Source: Diplonema papillatum
Taxonomy: Eukaryota; Euglenozoa; Diplonemea; Diplonemida; Diplonemidae
Assembly (NCBI GenBank): GCA_030068145.1
Contig: JAPJBO010000594.1
Coordinates: forward strand, 1-64,000
Reading direction: 5' to 3'
Length of the DNA: 64,000 nucleotides
Positions 32,701 through 40,829 of this stretch are shown here, one piece after another (within the stretch, counting starts at the first letter, position 1; every line of letters begins with the position of its first letter). A program made the translations under genes and the position numbers. The notes below the pieces were generated by a model, which saw only the letters and a program-made list of their open reading frames with translations, made no database searches and was not told the origin of the DNA.

Positions 32701-32920
32701 CAAAGCCAGGCTGGTCAACGAGATGTACAAAACACTGCGCAACCTGTTCCAGCGGAGGAAGCACGAGGAGGCCCGCGTCAAGAACTTGCTGACCCGCAGG
32801 GAGAGCGGCCTCACCGAGCATGAGCAGGAGCTGATGAGCAAATACCAGACCGTCCAGGACACCGTCAGCTACAACTTGGTCGCCCTGTACGAGATGACCC
32901 TGGGCCTCGAGTTCTTCTGA
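23734..32920 (+). CDS. POLR3C: DNA-directed RNA polymerase III subunit RPC3 (RPC82/POLR3C)
   Basis: RPC3 is the winged-helix subunit of the Pol III-specific trimer that opens promoters of tRNA, 5S and other small RNA genes in the nucleus. Four exons fit by phase and family similarity: 23,734-23,902, 28,793-29,616, 31,157-31,360 and 32,423-32,920. They give 564 residues (human: 534).

Exon 1 encodes the first winged helix (ACDVAEQHFGTVPKLVVERL). Exon 2 encodes the second winged helix (YNAQRLRRAMIVLIHHGLV, LRHPMLIQQAQALFG), a charged linker and VNFVQFLHHLRQKECSEVV. Exon 3 matches the third winged helix. Exon 4 has the C-terminal block (LGEKFGVLGRRIFKILLNKK, EVRKKLYRMKSTGYLQV, KTLYLWHVP) and the final helical region.

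Donors are GTATGC, GTGTGT and GTATGC; all acceptors are CAG. The introns (4.9, 1.5 and 1.1 kb) are full of repeats, and introns 1 and 3 share their 5' parts. Confidence 0.9.
23930..24490 (+). repeat. RPC3 intron 1: 5' segment shared with intron 3
   Basis: Begins within about 30-50 bp of the donor site and carries repeat B, then a further 250 bp (TAAACGAATTGCACTTACGA, GTGCCCAACACCTTCCTAGA, GAGTGGTTCGTTACGCGC). The same order occurs at 31,370-31,930, right after the donor of intron 3. Repeat I follows at 24,515-24,700. Confidence 0.8.
25088..25225 (+). repeat. Dispersed repeat 'H', copy in RPC3 intron 1
   Basis: Shares CAGCTTCGGCTGACACCAT-like sequence, TGCGCACTTAACC, and CATCTGCAGAATA followed by TTTCACA.CTTCTTC with 40,285-40,420. 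Shorter pieces lie at 24,478-24,520 and 42,675-42,770. Confidence 0.65.
25306..25357 (+). pseudogene. Small-subunit rRNA fragment
   Basis: 52 bases match the universally conserved 530-loop region of eukaryotic 18S rRNA with about three differences (GGTGCCAGCACCCGCGGTAA, then GCGTATATTAA). The GCGTATATTAA form is eukaryotic rather than bacterial. Similarity stops abruptly on both sides, and the piece sits in an RPC3 intron, so it is a dispersed rRNA-derived fragment rather than a working gene. Confidence 0.75.
25813..26538. mobile_element. TIR element with TA target duplication (RPC3 intron 1)
   Basis: 726 bp between TA dinucleotides (25,811-25,812 and 26,539-26,540). The inverted ends begin CCGTAAGCAGAAAAAAGT and CCGTAAACGGAAATAAGT, followed by GGACCGGA. 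Several GTTGGACCGGACAAAA-type sub-repeats lie in both arms. The centre (25,990-26,460) is open in one frame but resembles no transposase I know. The TA duplication fits the Tc1/mariner superfamily and relatives; it is non-autonomous. Confidence 0.7.
26950..27380 (+). repeat. Repeats 'F' and 'G' in RPC3 intron 1
   Basis: 26,950-27,140 is repeat F, preceded by T-rich sequence. 27,306-27,380 is repeat G (TGTAGGAAATGCTTGAGGAG, CAAAGGAGGTAAATGTGCTG). A CT-rich run lies at 27,222-27,242. Confidence 0.65.
27377..27838 (+). pseudogene. Basic Pro/Lys/Ser-rich open stretch without ATG
   Basis: A 153-codon open frame in RPC3 intron 1 with no methionine codon. Its composition (basic, Pro/Gln-rich, then AESSDSSSSN and more basic residues) resembles the 4471-4821 frame in the foldback element. 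It could be a remnant of a mobile or duplicated gene. An alternative is an unrelated GC-rich open stretch. Confidence 0.25.
28006..28258 (+). repeat. Dispersed repeat 'E', copy 2 (RPC3 intron 1)
   Basis: Closely matches 12,494-12,745, including GTCGAAACTTCCTGGCTTTT and TTTAAAATACCGACCTTCTA. It ends just where the duplicated exon 2 unit begins. Confidence 0.75.
28262..28640 (+). pseudogene. Tandem pseudo-copy of RPC3 exon 2 with its 3' splice region
   Basis: Repeats 28,690-29,110 including the intronic lead-in (ACACAATTTCTCCGCACGAC) and the acceptor CGCACCCGCAG. The exon part is recognisable through the second winged helix. It has a 3-base deletion near 28,372, a single-base loss shortly before 28,520 that puts a stop in frame (GACGCGCACTGA), and larger losses after that. 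Using this acceptor would truncate RPC3, so it is a decayed duplicate unless skipped or used in regulated splicing. Confidence 0.85.
29883..29912. other. 30-base perfect hairpin (RPC3 intron 2)
   Basis: Arms of 14 bases (TCGAATAATAACAC and its complement) around a 2-base centre. It lies 11 bp left of a TIR element. Confidence 0.8.
29924..30116. mobile_element. MITE with C-run ends and TA duplication (RPC3 intron 2)
   Basis: 193 bp with inverted ends CCTAGCCCCCCCCGTGCA and TGCACGGGGGGGGCTAGG, flanked by TA (29,922-29,923 and 30,117-30,118). Inside are three copies of a CGGT(A)TCCATCTTAA-type motif in both orientations. No coding capacity. Confidence 0.85.
30318..30497. mobile_element. MITE 'C', copy 1 (RPC3 intron 2)
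   Basis: 180 bp with inverted ends TGAGCCGGTCCGTCCC and GGGATGGACCGGCTCA and a perfect 5-bp target duplication TGTTA (30,313-30,317 and 30,498-30,502). A second copy of the same length is at 59,430-59,609. Confidence 0.9.
30605..31020 (+). repeat. 36-bp minisatellite (RPC3 intron 2)
   Basis: About eleven near-perfect units of 36 bp (CATATCAACACATTGTCATA + CCTAGGCACGCCAATC). The last unit decays at 31,010-31,080, shortly before the exon 3 acceptor at 31,156. The period is a multiple of three, so it generates open frames that I do not regard as coding. Confidence 0.95.
31370..31930 (+). repeat. RPC3 intron 3: 5' segment homologous to intron 1
   Basis: Starts almost at the donor (exon 3 ends 31,360) with GGATGCTTTGTGCACTTCAC and continues through repeat B and the same 250-bp extension as intron 1. 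See 23,930-24,490. Confidence 0.8.
32010..32215 (+). repeat. Tandem duplication of about 91 bp (RPC3 intron 3)
   Basis: Two copies plus a partial third of AAAAAGTTGTTGTTGCTTCA ... GGTCAACCGGAGA ... CACAATAAAACGC. The GGTCAACCGG block is also in repeat E. Confidence 0.8.
32334..32400 (+). repeat. Repeat 'A' 5' fragment next to the RPC3 exon 4 acceptor
   Basis: TTTTACATGAGCGCCAGCTT onward for about 65 bp, ending 22 bp before the CAG acceptor at 32,420-32,422. Confidence 0.7.
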
Positions 32921-32959
32921 TCGCACGCCGCCTCCTCACGAGCCGCGGGAAGCACGTTG

Positions 32960-34360
32960 CATGGCACCATGTCACACGATCCTGCTTGCTATGACAGCAG
33001 TATTCAATGCTACCTGCCGGTCCTCTACGAGAAGGCCCTATGTTGAGCTCTTTCAGTAGCCCGTTCCGACGAGCCACCGGAGGCAGGTTGGCGTCATGAC
33101 AGGCCTCGGTCCCGCCTGTTCGAGTGAGTCAATGCTATGCGGTCCTCTACGAGATGGCCCTGTCTTGGTGTTTTTTTGATCGTTCACGAGGGAGCAGGTT
33201 TCATGGCATTCCGTCATACGATTTCTGCTTGCTGGCCCTGTCTTGATGTTCCTCGGGAAGAAGGGTTCATGACATCACGTCACACGATCCTGCTTGCTGT
33301 GGCAGAAGTGTTCAATGCTACCTGCCGGTCCTCTACGAGAAGGCCCTATGTTGAGCTCTTTCAGTAGCCCGTTCCGACGAGCCACCGGAGGCAGGTTGGC
33401 GTCATGACAGGCCTCGGTCCCGCCTGTTCGAGTGAGTCAATGCCATGCGCTCCTCTACGAGATGGCCCTGTCTTGGTGTTTTTTTGATCGCTCACGGGAA
33501 GCAGGTTTCATGGCATTCCGTCACACGATTTCTGCTTGCTGGCCCTGTCTTGATGTTCCTTGGGAAGAAGGGTTCATGACATCACGTCACACGATCCTGC
33601 TTGCTGTGGCAGAAGTGTTCAATGCTACCTGCTGGTCCTCTACGAGAAGGTCCTATGTTGAGCTCTTTCAGTGGCCCGTTCCGACGAGCCACCGGAGGCA
33701 GGTTGGCGTCATGACAGGCCTCGGTCCCGCCTGTTCGAGTCCTCTACGAGATGGCCCTGTCTTGGTGTTTTTTGATCGTTCACGAGGAGCAGGTTTCATG
33801 GCATTCCGTCACACGATTTCTGCTTGCTGGCCCTGTCTTGATACGTCACACGATCCTGCTTGCTGTGGCAGAAGTGTTCAATGCTACCTGCTGGTCCTCT
33901 ACGAGAAGGCCCTATGCTGAGCTCTTTCAGAAGCCCGTTCCGACGAGCCACCGGAGGCAGGTTGGCGTCATGACAGGCCTCGGTCCCGCCTGTTCGAGTG
34001 AGTCAATGCAATGCGGTCCTCTACGAGATGGCCCTGTCTTGGGGTTTTTTGATCGTTCACGAGGAGCAGGTTTCATGGCATTCCGTCACACGATTTCTGC
34101 TTGCTGTGGCAGAAGCGTCCATTGCCACCTGGCAGTCCTGGAAGCAGGTCTCATGGCATCACGTCACACGAATCTGCTTGCTGTAGCAGAAGTGTTCAAT
34201 GCCACCTGGGGGTCCTGGCCCTGTCTTGAGCTCTTTTTGATCGCTCATTCTCACGAGTCACCGGAAGCAGGCTTCATTGCAGAACGTCACACGGTTTCTG
34301 CTTGCTGTGACAGAGAAGTGTTCAATGCTACCTGATGGTCCTGTGCGAGGTGACCCGCGC
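32960..34360 (+). repeat. Tandem repeat of about 310 bp downstream of RPC3
   Basis: Four to five imperfect units starting 40 bp after the RPC3 stop codon. Each contains CACACGATCCTGCTTGCT, GAGCCACCGGAGGCAGGTTG and TACGAGATGGCCCTGTCTTG. The internal halves are themselves related (CGTCACACGATTTCTGCTTG), so the unit grew from a shorter repeat. Later copies carry deletions. Confidence 0.85.
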
Positions 34361-34427
34361 GAGTCAAATGTTAGCCTTTGCGGCCATACATCATGACTCA
34401 ATTCGGCCCGGGGTATGTTTTAATGGC

Positions 34428-34715
34428 CGATAACACGAGTGAACAGGGTAGAGCCCAAGCCTGAATCGGTGTTCGTATCCGGAATGTGGCGCAAGCTGCT
34501 TGGGGACACAACTGGCGTCGAGAATAGCCGCCTGGAATGGGGTATCCACAGAGGGTGAGAATCCCGTATTTCCTCGACGAGCCATGTTGGTTAACTCCTT
34601 GCTAGCACGAGTCGCTCAGTTTGGGAATGCTGAGCTAATCGGCAGGCATCACTCTGCTAAGGCTAAATATTTCCCGGAGCCCGATAGCGAACAACTACAG
34701 TGACGGAAAGATGCA
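34428..34715 (+). pseudogene. Large-subunit rRNA fragment (5' domain)
   Basis: Co-linear with the 5' domain of eukaryotic 25S/28S rRNA: AACACGAGTGAACAGGG followed by GAGCCCAAGCCTGAATC, then CAGAGGGTGAGAATCCCGT, CAGTTTGGGAATGCTGA, GGCTAAATATTTCCCGGAGC, and CCGATAGCGAACAA followed by ACAGTGACGGAAAGATG. Conserved and variable segments fall in the right order, but similarity ends after GGAAAGATG and no other rRNA flanks it. It is a displaced fragment, either a pseudogene or a piece of a divergent rDNA copy. Confidence 0.75.
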
Positions 34716-34894
34716 AAACACCTGCCCGCCGTGGATAACGTGCAGGTTTGAGCAAGTACCAGTGCTGTCAGGTGCGCTACGTGTAGGAGAGAGGACAGCA
34801 GCACAAGTGGTGTGCGCATGCACGACCATTCCGCTGGCTCCATCCACAGCACATCTACCCGGTGAGGTCCAGCGCTCAAGCGCTAAGTTAGAGT

Positions 34895-35020
34895 TAGGAA
34901 GCGGGTGTCACTTCGGGTGTGCATTTCCACCCGCTTTGGTTGTGGCACACCCGCTTTTTGCTTGTGGCTCGGGAACACCCTCAATAACTCCACGCTTCCG
35001 GGGCTGAACTCCACCGCGTA
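34895..35020 (+). repeat. Second single copy of the 43-bp-array parent repeat
   Basis: Contains CTTCGGGTGTGCATTTCCAC, CCGCTTTGGTTGTGGCACAC and a tail with GGCTGAACTCCACCGCGTAC, matching the edge of the 43-bp array (7650-7720) and 18,528-18,662. Confidence 0.65.
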
Positions 35021-35030
35021 CAGATGGATA

Positions 35031-36004
35031 TCACTCATTCCACGAAAAAGTGTCACAGATTTCGGCTTTTTTCGGATTTCTGCCGAAGATTTCCAACTGC
35101 AGGTCCGAAAATGGTCGGTTTCGATAATTTTGAGGACACGTTTGAATCCGTTGAGGACAGGGCTTTCCGAATATCTGGTCGGATAAAAATTTTGACCGAC
35201 CCCCCCCCCCATAAATTGAGGCCGGGTCTCCAAAAAATGGGGTCTGAAAATCGACTTTTTTTTTTCTCGGCATGCAGGAACAAGTCAGATTTGACTCGCC
35301 ACAGAATCCTACGGGGGTGCCGATACGGTCCCGTGACAGAACTGCGCGATTCCTCAAAAATTTGGCGGAAAATCCCAAAATTGTGCCTCCTCCTGCCGGA
35401 TACGACGAAAAAAATTTCGAGAAAAAAAATACCCAAAGCGGGACTCGAACCGGCGACCAAAAGAGTCATTGGTGAGTGCACTGACGGCTATGCTACTTGT
35501 GCCAAAAATCCGAAAATATTTTTATCTTCTTCCCTCGCAAACCACCAAAATGGTCGCTGGTTCGATTCCTCGGGGCGTCGAGCGTTTTGGAGCTCGTAGT
35601 GCGTGTTCTGCTTACAGTGGTGGTGTAGCGGGGGTCAAACCGCAGACTTCCTGACGGGGCACGCGAACCACCGGAAGGACGGTTCAAATACCGAAAATGA
35701 ATTCGCCCGCGTTTTTTTCGCCCGTGGTCTAACGGGTAGCACGCCCACTTGTGGTTCTGGGGGTGCTTGGTTCGATTCCTGCGAGGAGTGTTTTTTTTGA
35801 GGACCGAAAATCGGCCCAAAAACGTCTAAAGTGCCATCTGGGGGTCAGATTTTTGGCTGTATCGAGTTCCAAAAAGGTGCCGATACTTGCCGTGGATAGC
35901 TCTTTCCATCCCAAATTTTTTTTCCGAATTTTGCTCAAAATTTGACCTGAACATGTCGGATATGAGGAAGCAAAATCTGTGACACGTTTTCGTGGAATGA
36001 GTGA
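35031..36004. mobile_element. TIR element with TA duplication carrying tRNA-like modules
   Basis: 974 bp between TA dinucleotides (35,029-35,030 and 36,005-36,006). The inverted ends are TCACTCATTCCACGAAAA, continuing GTGTCACAGATTT on both sides. Inside are four segments with tRNA B-box signatures: about 35,432-35,512 (minus, GGTTCGAGTCC), 35,545-35,580 (plus, GGTTCGATTCC), 35,625-35,690 (minus, GGTTTGACCCC) and 35,720-35,790 (plus, with an A-box-like TGGTCTAACGG and GGTTCGATTCC). None folds into a standard cloverleaf by eye. No transposase was seen. Confidence 0.7.
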
Positions 36005-36006
36005 TA

Positions 36007-36616
36007 TGCTGATCCTGTGCATGCTATGTACCCACAAACGCACACAAGAAACAGGACACCCCCCACCAGTCTGCTTTTTTTTTCTATGCGCCACGATACA
36101 CAGCCTAGCCGATCACTCGCCGGCGTGGCTTTGCCCTGGTCCTATCGTCGTCCTCGCATACCTTTTCCCCTTTCAAAGTATGGCAGGCCGCGTTTAATGT
36201 GTTGTCGGAGGCTGCGCAAAAGATCTGAGCCGCAGATGCCGTCGCATTTGTGGGCTGTTGGGAATCTGCCGCCCGACGAAAACGCCAGGGGAAGAAGAAG
36301 TGTGGCAGACAGGCAGACAACGGAGGGTTGCCGTTCAGCACGGCTTCGTGTACCTGTTTGCTCTGCACCACCACGCTGCACTGAAAAGAGATACCGAATC
36401 TGACGGCAAGAACCGGGAGTAGTTGAGGTTATAATGCAGCATACCTGTGGCGATGGCTTGCATTCGTCACTAGGTGGCTACCTCTCGATCGTACCGTGTC
36501 GTGCTTTAGATGTTTGCACTCATTCGAATCATCGCTTTCGCGCGAATGAAGCTAGAAAATCCTAACTTAAAACCCCTCAGGAAAACACAAAAAAAGACTC
36601 AACCTAAACCGGGAGT
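36007..36616. other. Upstream region of the deiodinase gene
   Basis: No recognisable repeat or gene. The last 50 bases before the ATG are A-rich and carry CAAAAAAAGACTCAACCTAA. I see no TATA box. Confidence 0.4.
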
Positions 36617-37432
36617 ATGCTCCTGGTTGCGTTGCTGTTTGTGTCGAACCTGGCGTGGCTCGTGGCCGTGCTGCTGATCGGCAAGGCGCGGCGGCGGCCG
36701 AAGGACGAAGAAGAGGAGGACTTCGTGGGCGTCAAGGCGAAGGACGCGTCTCTGTTCGAAGAGGCCGGCGGGTTTGTGCCTTACGACGCGTACATCCGGC
36801 GCGCGGAGCCGGAGATGGTCGAACGCGCCCGCAGCTTCTACGAGGAGCTCAACGCTCGGAGAACAGTCCGCCAGTACAGCTCGGAACCGGTCCCTTCCGG
36901 TGTGATCGAAGACTGCATCCGCGCGGCAGGCACGGCTCCCAGCGGGGCGAACTTGCAACCGTGGTCATACGTAGTCGTGACCAACCGGAAGCTGAAGGAG
37001 GAGATCCGCGCCGTTGTAGAACACGAAGAGGCGCTGAACTACTCGCGCCGGATGCGTGAAAGCTGGAGGAATGACCTGGTCAAGTTCGGGACGGACCATG
37101 AAAAACCGTACTTGGAGGAGGCCCCGTGCATCGTGTGCGTGTTCAAGCAGGTTTACCGCCTCGACGAAAACAACGAGCGCAGCGCGGTTTACTACCCGGA
37201 GCAGTCCGTTGGGATCTCGGTGGGGATGTTCCAAGCCGCGCTGCACCACGCGGGCCTCGTCACGCTCACGTCGACGCCCATGGGCGCCGAAAACGCGATT
37301 CGCGACCTGTGCGAGCGGCCGGCGAACGAACGCTTATACCTTCTCATGCCTGTCGGGTACCCCGCCCCCAGCGTCCAAGTCCCGAAGATCAAGCGCAAAG
37401 AGAAAAGCCAGATCCTGACCTGGATGCGCTAG
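36617..37432 (+). CDS. Iodotyrosine deiodinase-like flavoprotein (nitroreductase superfamily)
   Basis: Family members use FMN to remove halogen from mono- and di-halotyrosine, in animals to salvage iodide. The single exon encodes 271 residues (human IYD: 289). Residues 2-22 form one membrane anchor (LLVALLFVSNLAWLVAVLLIG, split as LLVALLFVSN + LAWLVAVLLIG), followed by an acidic linker, as in animal IYD. The FMN-binding start RRTVRQYSSEPVP is at 81-93 and GTAPSGANLQPWSYVVV at 105-121. The lid triad that marks deiodinases (human E157, Y161, K182) is present at E138, Y142 and K163 with identical spacing. The C-terminal MPVGYPAPSVQVPKIKRK matches the family end. An AATAAA lies at 37,452. The physiological substrate here is unknown. 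Decayed copies of its 3' end follow downstream. Confidence 0.92.
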   Translation: MLLVALLFVSNLAWLVAVLLIGKARRRPKDEEEEDFVGVKAKDASLFEEAGGFVPYDAYIRRAEPEMVERARSFYEELNARRTVRQYSSEPVPSGVIEDCIRAAGTAPSGANLQPWSYVVVTNRKLKEEIRAVVEHEEALNYSRRMRESWRNDLVKFGTDHEKPYLEEAPCIVCVFKQVYRLDENNERSAVYYPEQSVGISVGMFQAALHHAGLVTLTSTPMGAENAIRDLCERPANERLYLLMPVGYPAPSVQVPKIKRKEKSQILTWMR

Positions 37433-37520
37433 GTAGCGGCAATCGCCGCCGAATAAACGCTTTCTTTTGTTGTTAACGGGAACACCACGCACAGTCATCT
37501 TATGCCCGAAGTTGTATTTT

Positions 37521-37660
37521 TGTATAAGCACCTGCTTTGTAGGAAATGCTTGAGGAGACTGCCAGTTGCGATAGTTCAAAGGAGGTAAATGTGCTGTAGC
37601 CCACACGAAACACAGGTAAATCTGGGTTTAGTGGCGGGCGTAAGCGTTCAACAAACGAAG
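37521..37660 (+). repeat. Repeat 'G', copy downstream of the deiodinase gene
   Basis: CACCTGCTTTGTAGGAAATG ... CACGAAACACAGGTAAATCT ... GGCGGGCGTAAGCGTTCAAC. This is the longest and cleanest plus-strand copy. Confidence 0.7.
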
Positions 37661-37814
37661 CAGGTGTGACAGCCATGCACACATACACACTTTCTCCGGT
37701 AGCTCCCGGTTCAGCGGACTGGTCATCTTTTTCGAGGAGTTCTGCTCTTTGTATCGTCTGCCGAGAACTGCCAAGAAAGAGCAACGTAGGAAGACGTCTT
37801 TAACAACTGTATCC

Positions 37815-38270
37815 CGGGGGAACGAGCTTGACCCGTCTGGTACCCTGCTCAGCATCCAAGTCGTGAAGATCAAGCGCAAAAAGAAAAGCCAAATCCTGAC
37901 CTGGATGCGCTAGGCCAGGAGGTAAAATTAGCGGAAATCACTAAATGCTTGTCAATTGGACGGGAACAGCACGCAAGTCATTTCATGCCCGAGGTTTTAT
38001 TTCCCCGCAAGCGAACCAGGTGCAACACCCAAGCGCACACACACACCTTCTCCGGTAGCTCCCGGTTCACCGCCGTCTTCTTGAAAGGTCATCTTTTCGA
38101 GGAGTTTCTGCTCTCCGAGAACTGCCAAGAAAGGGCAACATAGGAAGACGTCTTTAACAACTGTATCCCGGGGGAACGAGCTTGACCCGTCGGGTACCCT
38201 GCTCAGCATCCAAGTCGTGAAGATCAAGCGCAAAGAGAAAAGCCAAATCCTGACCTGGACGCGCTTGACA
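37815..38270 (+). pseudogene. Two tandem decayed copies of the deiodinase 3' end
   Basis: 37,829-37,913 and 38,182-38,266 each repeat the last 25-30 codons of the deiodinase (GAAGATCAAGCGCAAA, AAAAGCCAAATCCTGACCTG). The first copy keeps the TAG stop; the second has lost it. Their spacing is 353 bp, and the unit between them includes repeat F (37,960-38,075). Neither copy has an upstream coding part, so they are duplicated terminal exon pieces. Confidence 0.85.
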
Positions 38271-38472
38271 AAATTAGCGGAAATCATCGCCGAAAATGGC
38301 TTGGCTTTTTTCCCACCAGAGGAAAGTTGTTTCCCGCGAGAGCCCGCAGTGCCCGCCTCCACTGCCGCGTCTCTCTCACTCATTTGTTGTGCCGAAGAGT
38401 GCTGCACAAGGACGGGGGGAGGTTTAAGGATGGGCCGGAGGATGGGCCGGAGGATGCCAATGCGCGCGTAAG

Positions 38473-39290
38473 TCTATCACCTCCTGATAGACCGTGTAGA
38501 ACGACTCCAGGCAATTTTATGCAGCTCCCGGCAATCTTATGCAGCTCCAGGCAATTTATGCAGCTCCAGGCAATTTTATGCATAGAATTGCCTGGAACTG
38601 CATAGACTTGCCTGGAGCTGCATGGAATTGCCTGGAGCTGCATGGAATTGCCTGGAGCTGCACAAAATTGTCTGGAGCTGCAAAGAATTGCCTGGAGCTG
38701 CATAAAAGTGCCTGGAGCAGCTCCAGGCAATTCGATAGCTCCAGGCAATTCGAGGCAATTTTATGCAGCTCCAGGCAATTCTATGCAGCTCTAGGCCATT
38801 TTATGCAGCTCCAGGCAATTCTATTCCAGGCAATTGTATGCAGCCAGGCAATTCTATGCAGCTCCAGGCAATTTTATGCATAGAATTGCCTGGAACTGCA
38901 TAGACTTGCCTGGAGCTGCATGGAATTGCCTGGAGCTGCATGGAATTGCCTGGAGCTGCACAAAATTGTCTGGAGCTGCAAAGAATTGCCTGGAGCTGCA
39001 TAAAATTGCCTGGAGCAGCTCCAGGCAATTCTATAGCTCCAGGCAATTCGAGGCAATTTTATGCAGCTCCAGGCAATTCTATGCAGCTCCAGGCCATTTT
39101 ATGCAGCTCCAGGCAATTCTATTCCAGGCAATTGTATGCAGCCAGGCAATTCTATGCAGCTCCAGGCAATTTTATGCCGCTCCAGGCAATTCTATGCAGC
39201 TCCGGGTGTGCACCGTGATAAACAGCGACAGGCAATTCTATGCAGCTCCGGGTGTGCACCGTGATAAACAGCGACAGGCAATTCGATGCA
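38473..39290 (-). repeat. 20-bp minisatellite nested in a MITE 'C' relic
   Basis: Dozens of copies of a 20-bp unit (CCAGGCAATTCTATGCAGCT and variants) in both orientations, organised in two higher-order blocks of about 300 bp (38,560-38,860 and 38,860-39,160). The left edge (CTGATAGACCGTGTAGAAC) and right edge (CACCGTGATAAACAGCGACA) match the two halves of MITE C read in reverse. The unit itself resembles the MITE interior (GGGCAATTCGATGCAGCTCT, reverse strand). The array therefore appears to have expanded inside a MITE copy. Confidence 0.75.
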
Positions 39291-39517
39291 GGCTGGTCTG
39301 GCCCCCGCTGTCGCCGGAAGATCAACGGGAGAAAGCAACCAAATCAACGCGCAAACGACCCCCGCAAACCCACGGGAAATCATAAAACGTTCCGGAACGA
39401 TGCCCGAGGGCGCACCGTCATTCGTTCAATCGAAGCTGGAAGCTTCGCATCAAACCCCCCCTGGCACCGTTAGGCGCCTTCCATTTTATCTTCGACACGC
39501 AGCATGGATCCGGCCTA

Positions 39518-40198
39518 CAGGGGGGGGGCTAAATACAATTGTGCACAATTGTATTCCAAAGCACGCACGCCAATCCCTGGCAGTTGTGGAATAGAAGTGT
39601 CTTGGAATACGATTGTTTCTACAGAAGTCGCCTTGTCACGCGGCCAAGACGGAGACAGTCCGGCCAAGCTGCACGAGCCGATTCGTCCAAGGGCGCCCAC
39701 CAAAGCGCCACCTACAAACGCTCCGCCGACGAATGCGCCACCTTCCAAAATCACTCTACTTCTCCACTGATTTTGCGCAATCTTCTACGGCCGGCAGGCC
39801 GCAGCAGTAGATCTCGAGATAGTCGGCGACGCCACAGCACGCGTCGCCCTTCGCCACCGCCGACCACTTACGACAAACCACGTCCCTGCCGGGTCATCAC
39901 GCTACTTAGTACGCTTGCGCAGTGACTCGTAATAGCCTACAAAGATTTCACAACAGTCACTGACAACTTGAAAAACGTGACCACCGGCCTCCAGTCTACC
40001 GGAGTCCAGACCCGTTGTGGAGGGTCCACGATTAGAAACTGTGTGCACAATTGTATTCCAAGGCAACTGCACCAAAACCAACAGTGTTCCAACACAATTC
40101 TATTCAGCTGGACGGACTCTGAAACCGGCCAAAAAAAAGACAATTGTATTCAAAGGACACAATTGTATTCCAAGACAATTGTATTTAGCCCCCCCCTG
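39518..40198. mobile_element. TIR element with G-run ends and TA duplication
   Basis: 681 bp between TA dinucleotides (39,516-39,517 and 40,199-40,200). The ends are CAGGGGGGGGGCTAAATACA and its near complement, followed by repeated ACAATTGTATTCCAA motifs in both arms. The centre (39,630-39,960) has no recognisable protein. The G-run design recalls the smaller MITE at 29,924. Confidence 0.75.
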
Positions 40199-40284
40199 TA
40201 GTCGGATCTTGCAGGTAAGCTGCGACACCTCTCCTTTTTTACATGGTAACAAGCTTGCTTGGGCAGCGTGCTGTGCTAAATCAG

Positions 40285-40420
40285 GGTTCACCAGCTTCGA
40301 CTGACATCATATGCGCACTTAACCATGGTTAAGAAGACGTACGAAAGCTTAGACATAATAATACAGCTCAAAAGCATCTGCAGAATACCAGGCAAACCCC
40401 CCCGCTTTCACACCTTCTTC
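40285..40420 (+). repeat. Repeat 'H', copy 2
   Basis: Matches 25,088-25,225: AGCTTCGACTGACATCAT, GCGCACTTAACCATGGTTAA and GCATCTGCAGAATA followed by TTTCACACCTTCTTC. Confidence 0.65.
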
Positions 40421-40582
40421 TTGACGCGCAACGCCGTTCGCCGTTCACCTCGCGTCGTCGTCCCTCCCCGAAAGGAGGCTGGGATAGCCTCGGGAAGTCG
40501 GCGCTCGACTCTTGCTGTTGTTCCAAGCTGGCCCTTTCATTCATCAGCAGCAAAATGACACTTGGCGGCGAAAACCGCATGC

Positions 40583-40724
<142 letters not shown>

Positions 40725-40829
40725 AGTCCAAACGACTGTCGGGTTCAATATCAAAACGACACTTGGCAGCGAAAAACACGACACCTCTGTTCGGTCTGAC
40801 GTTAGTGCTACTCAGAGCCGGAGAACCTA

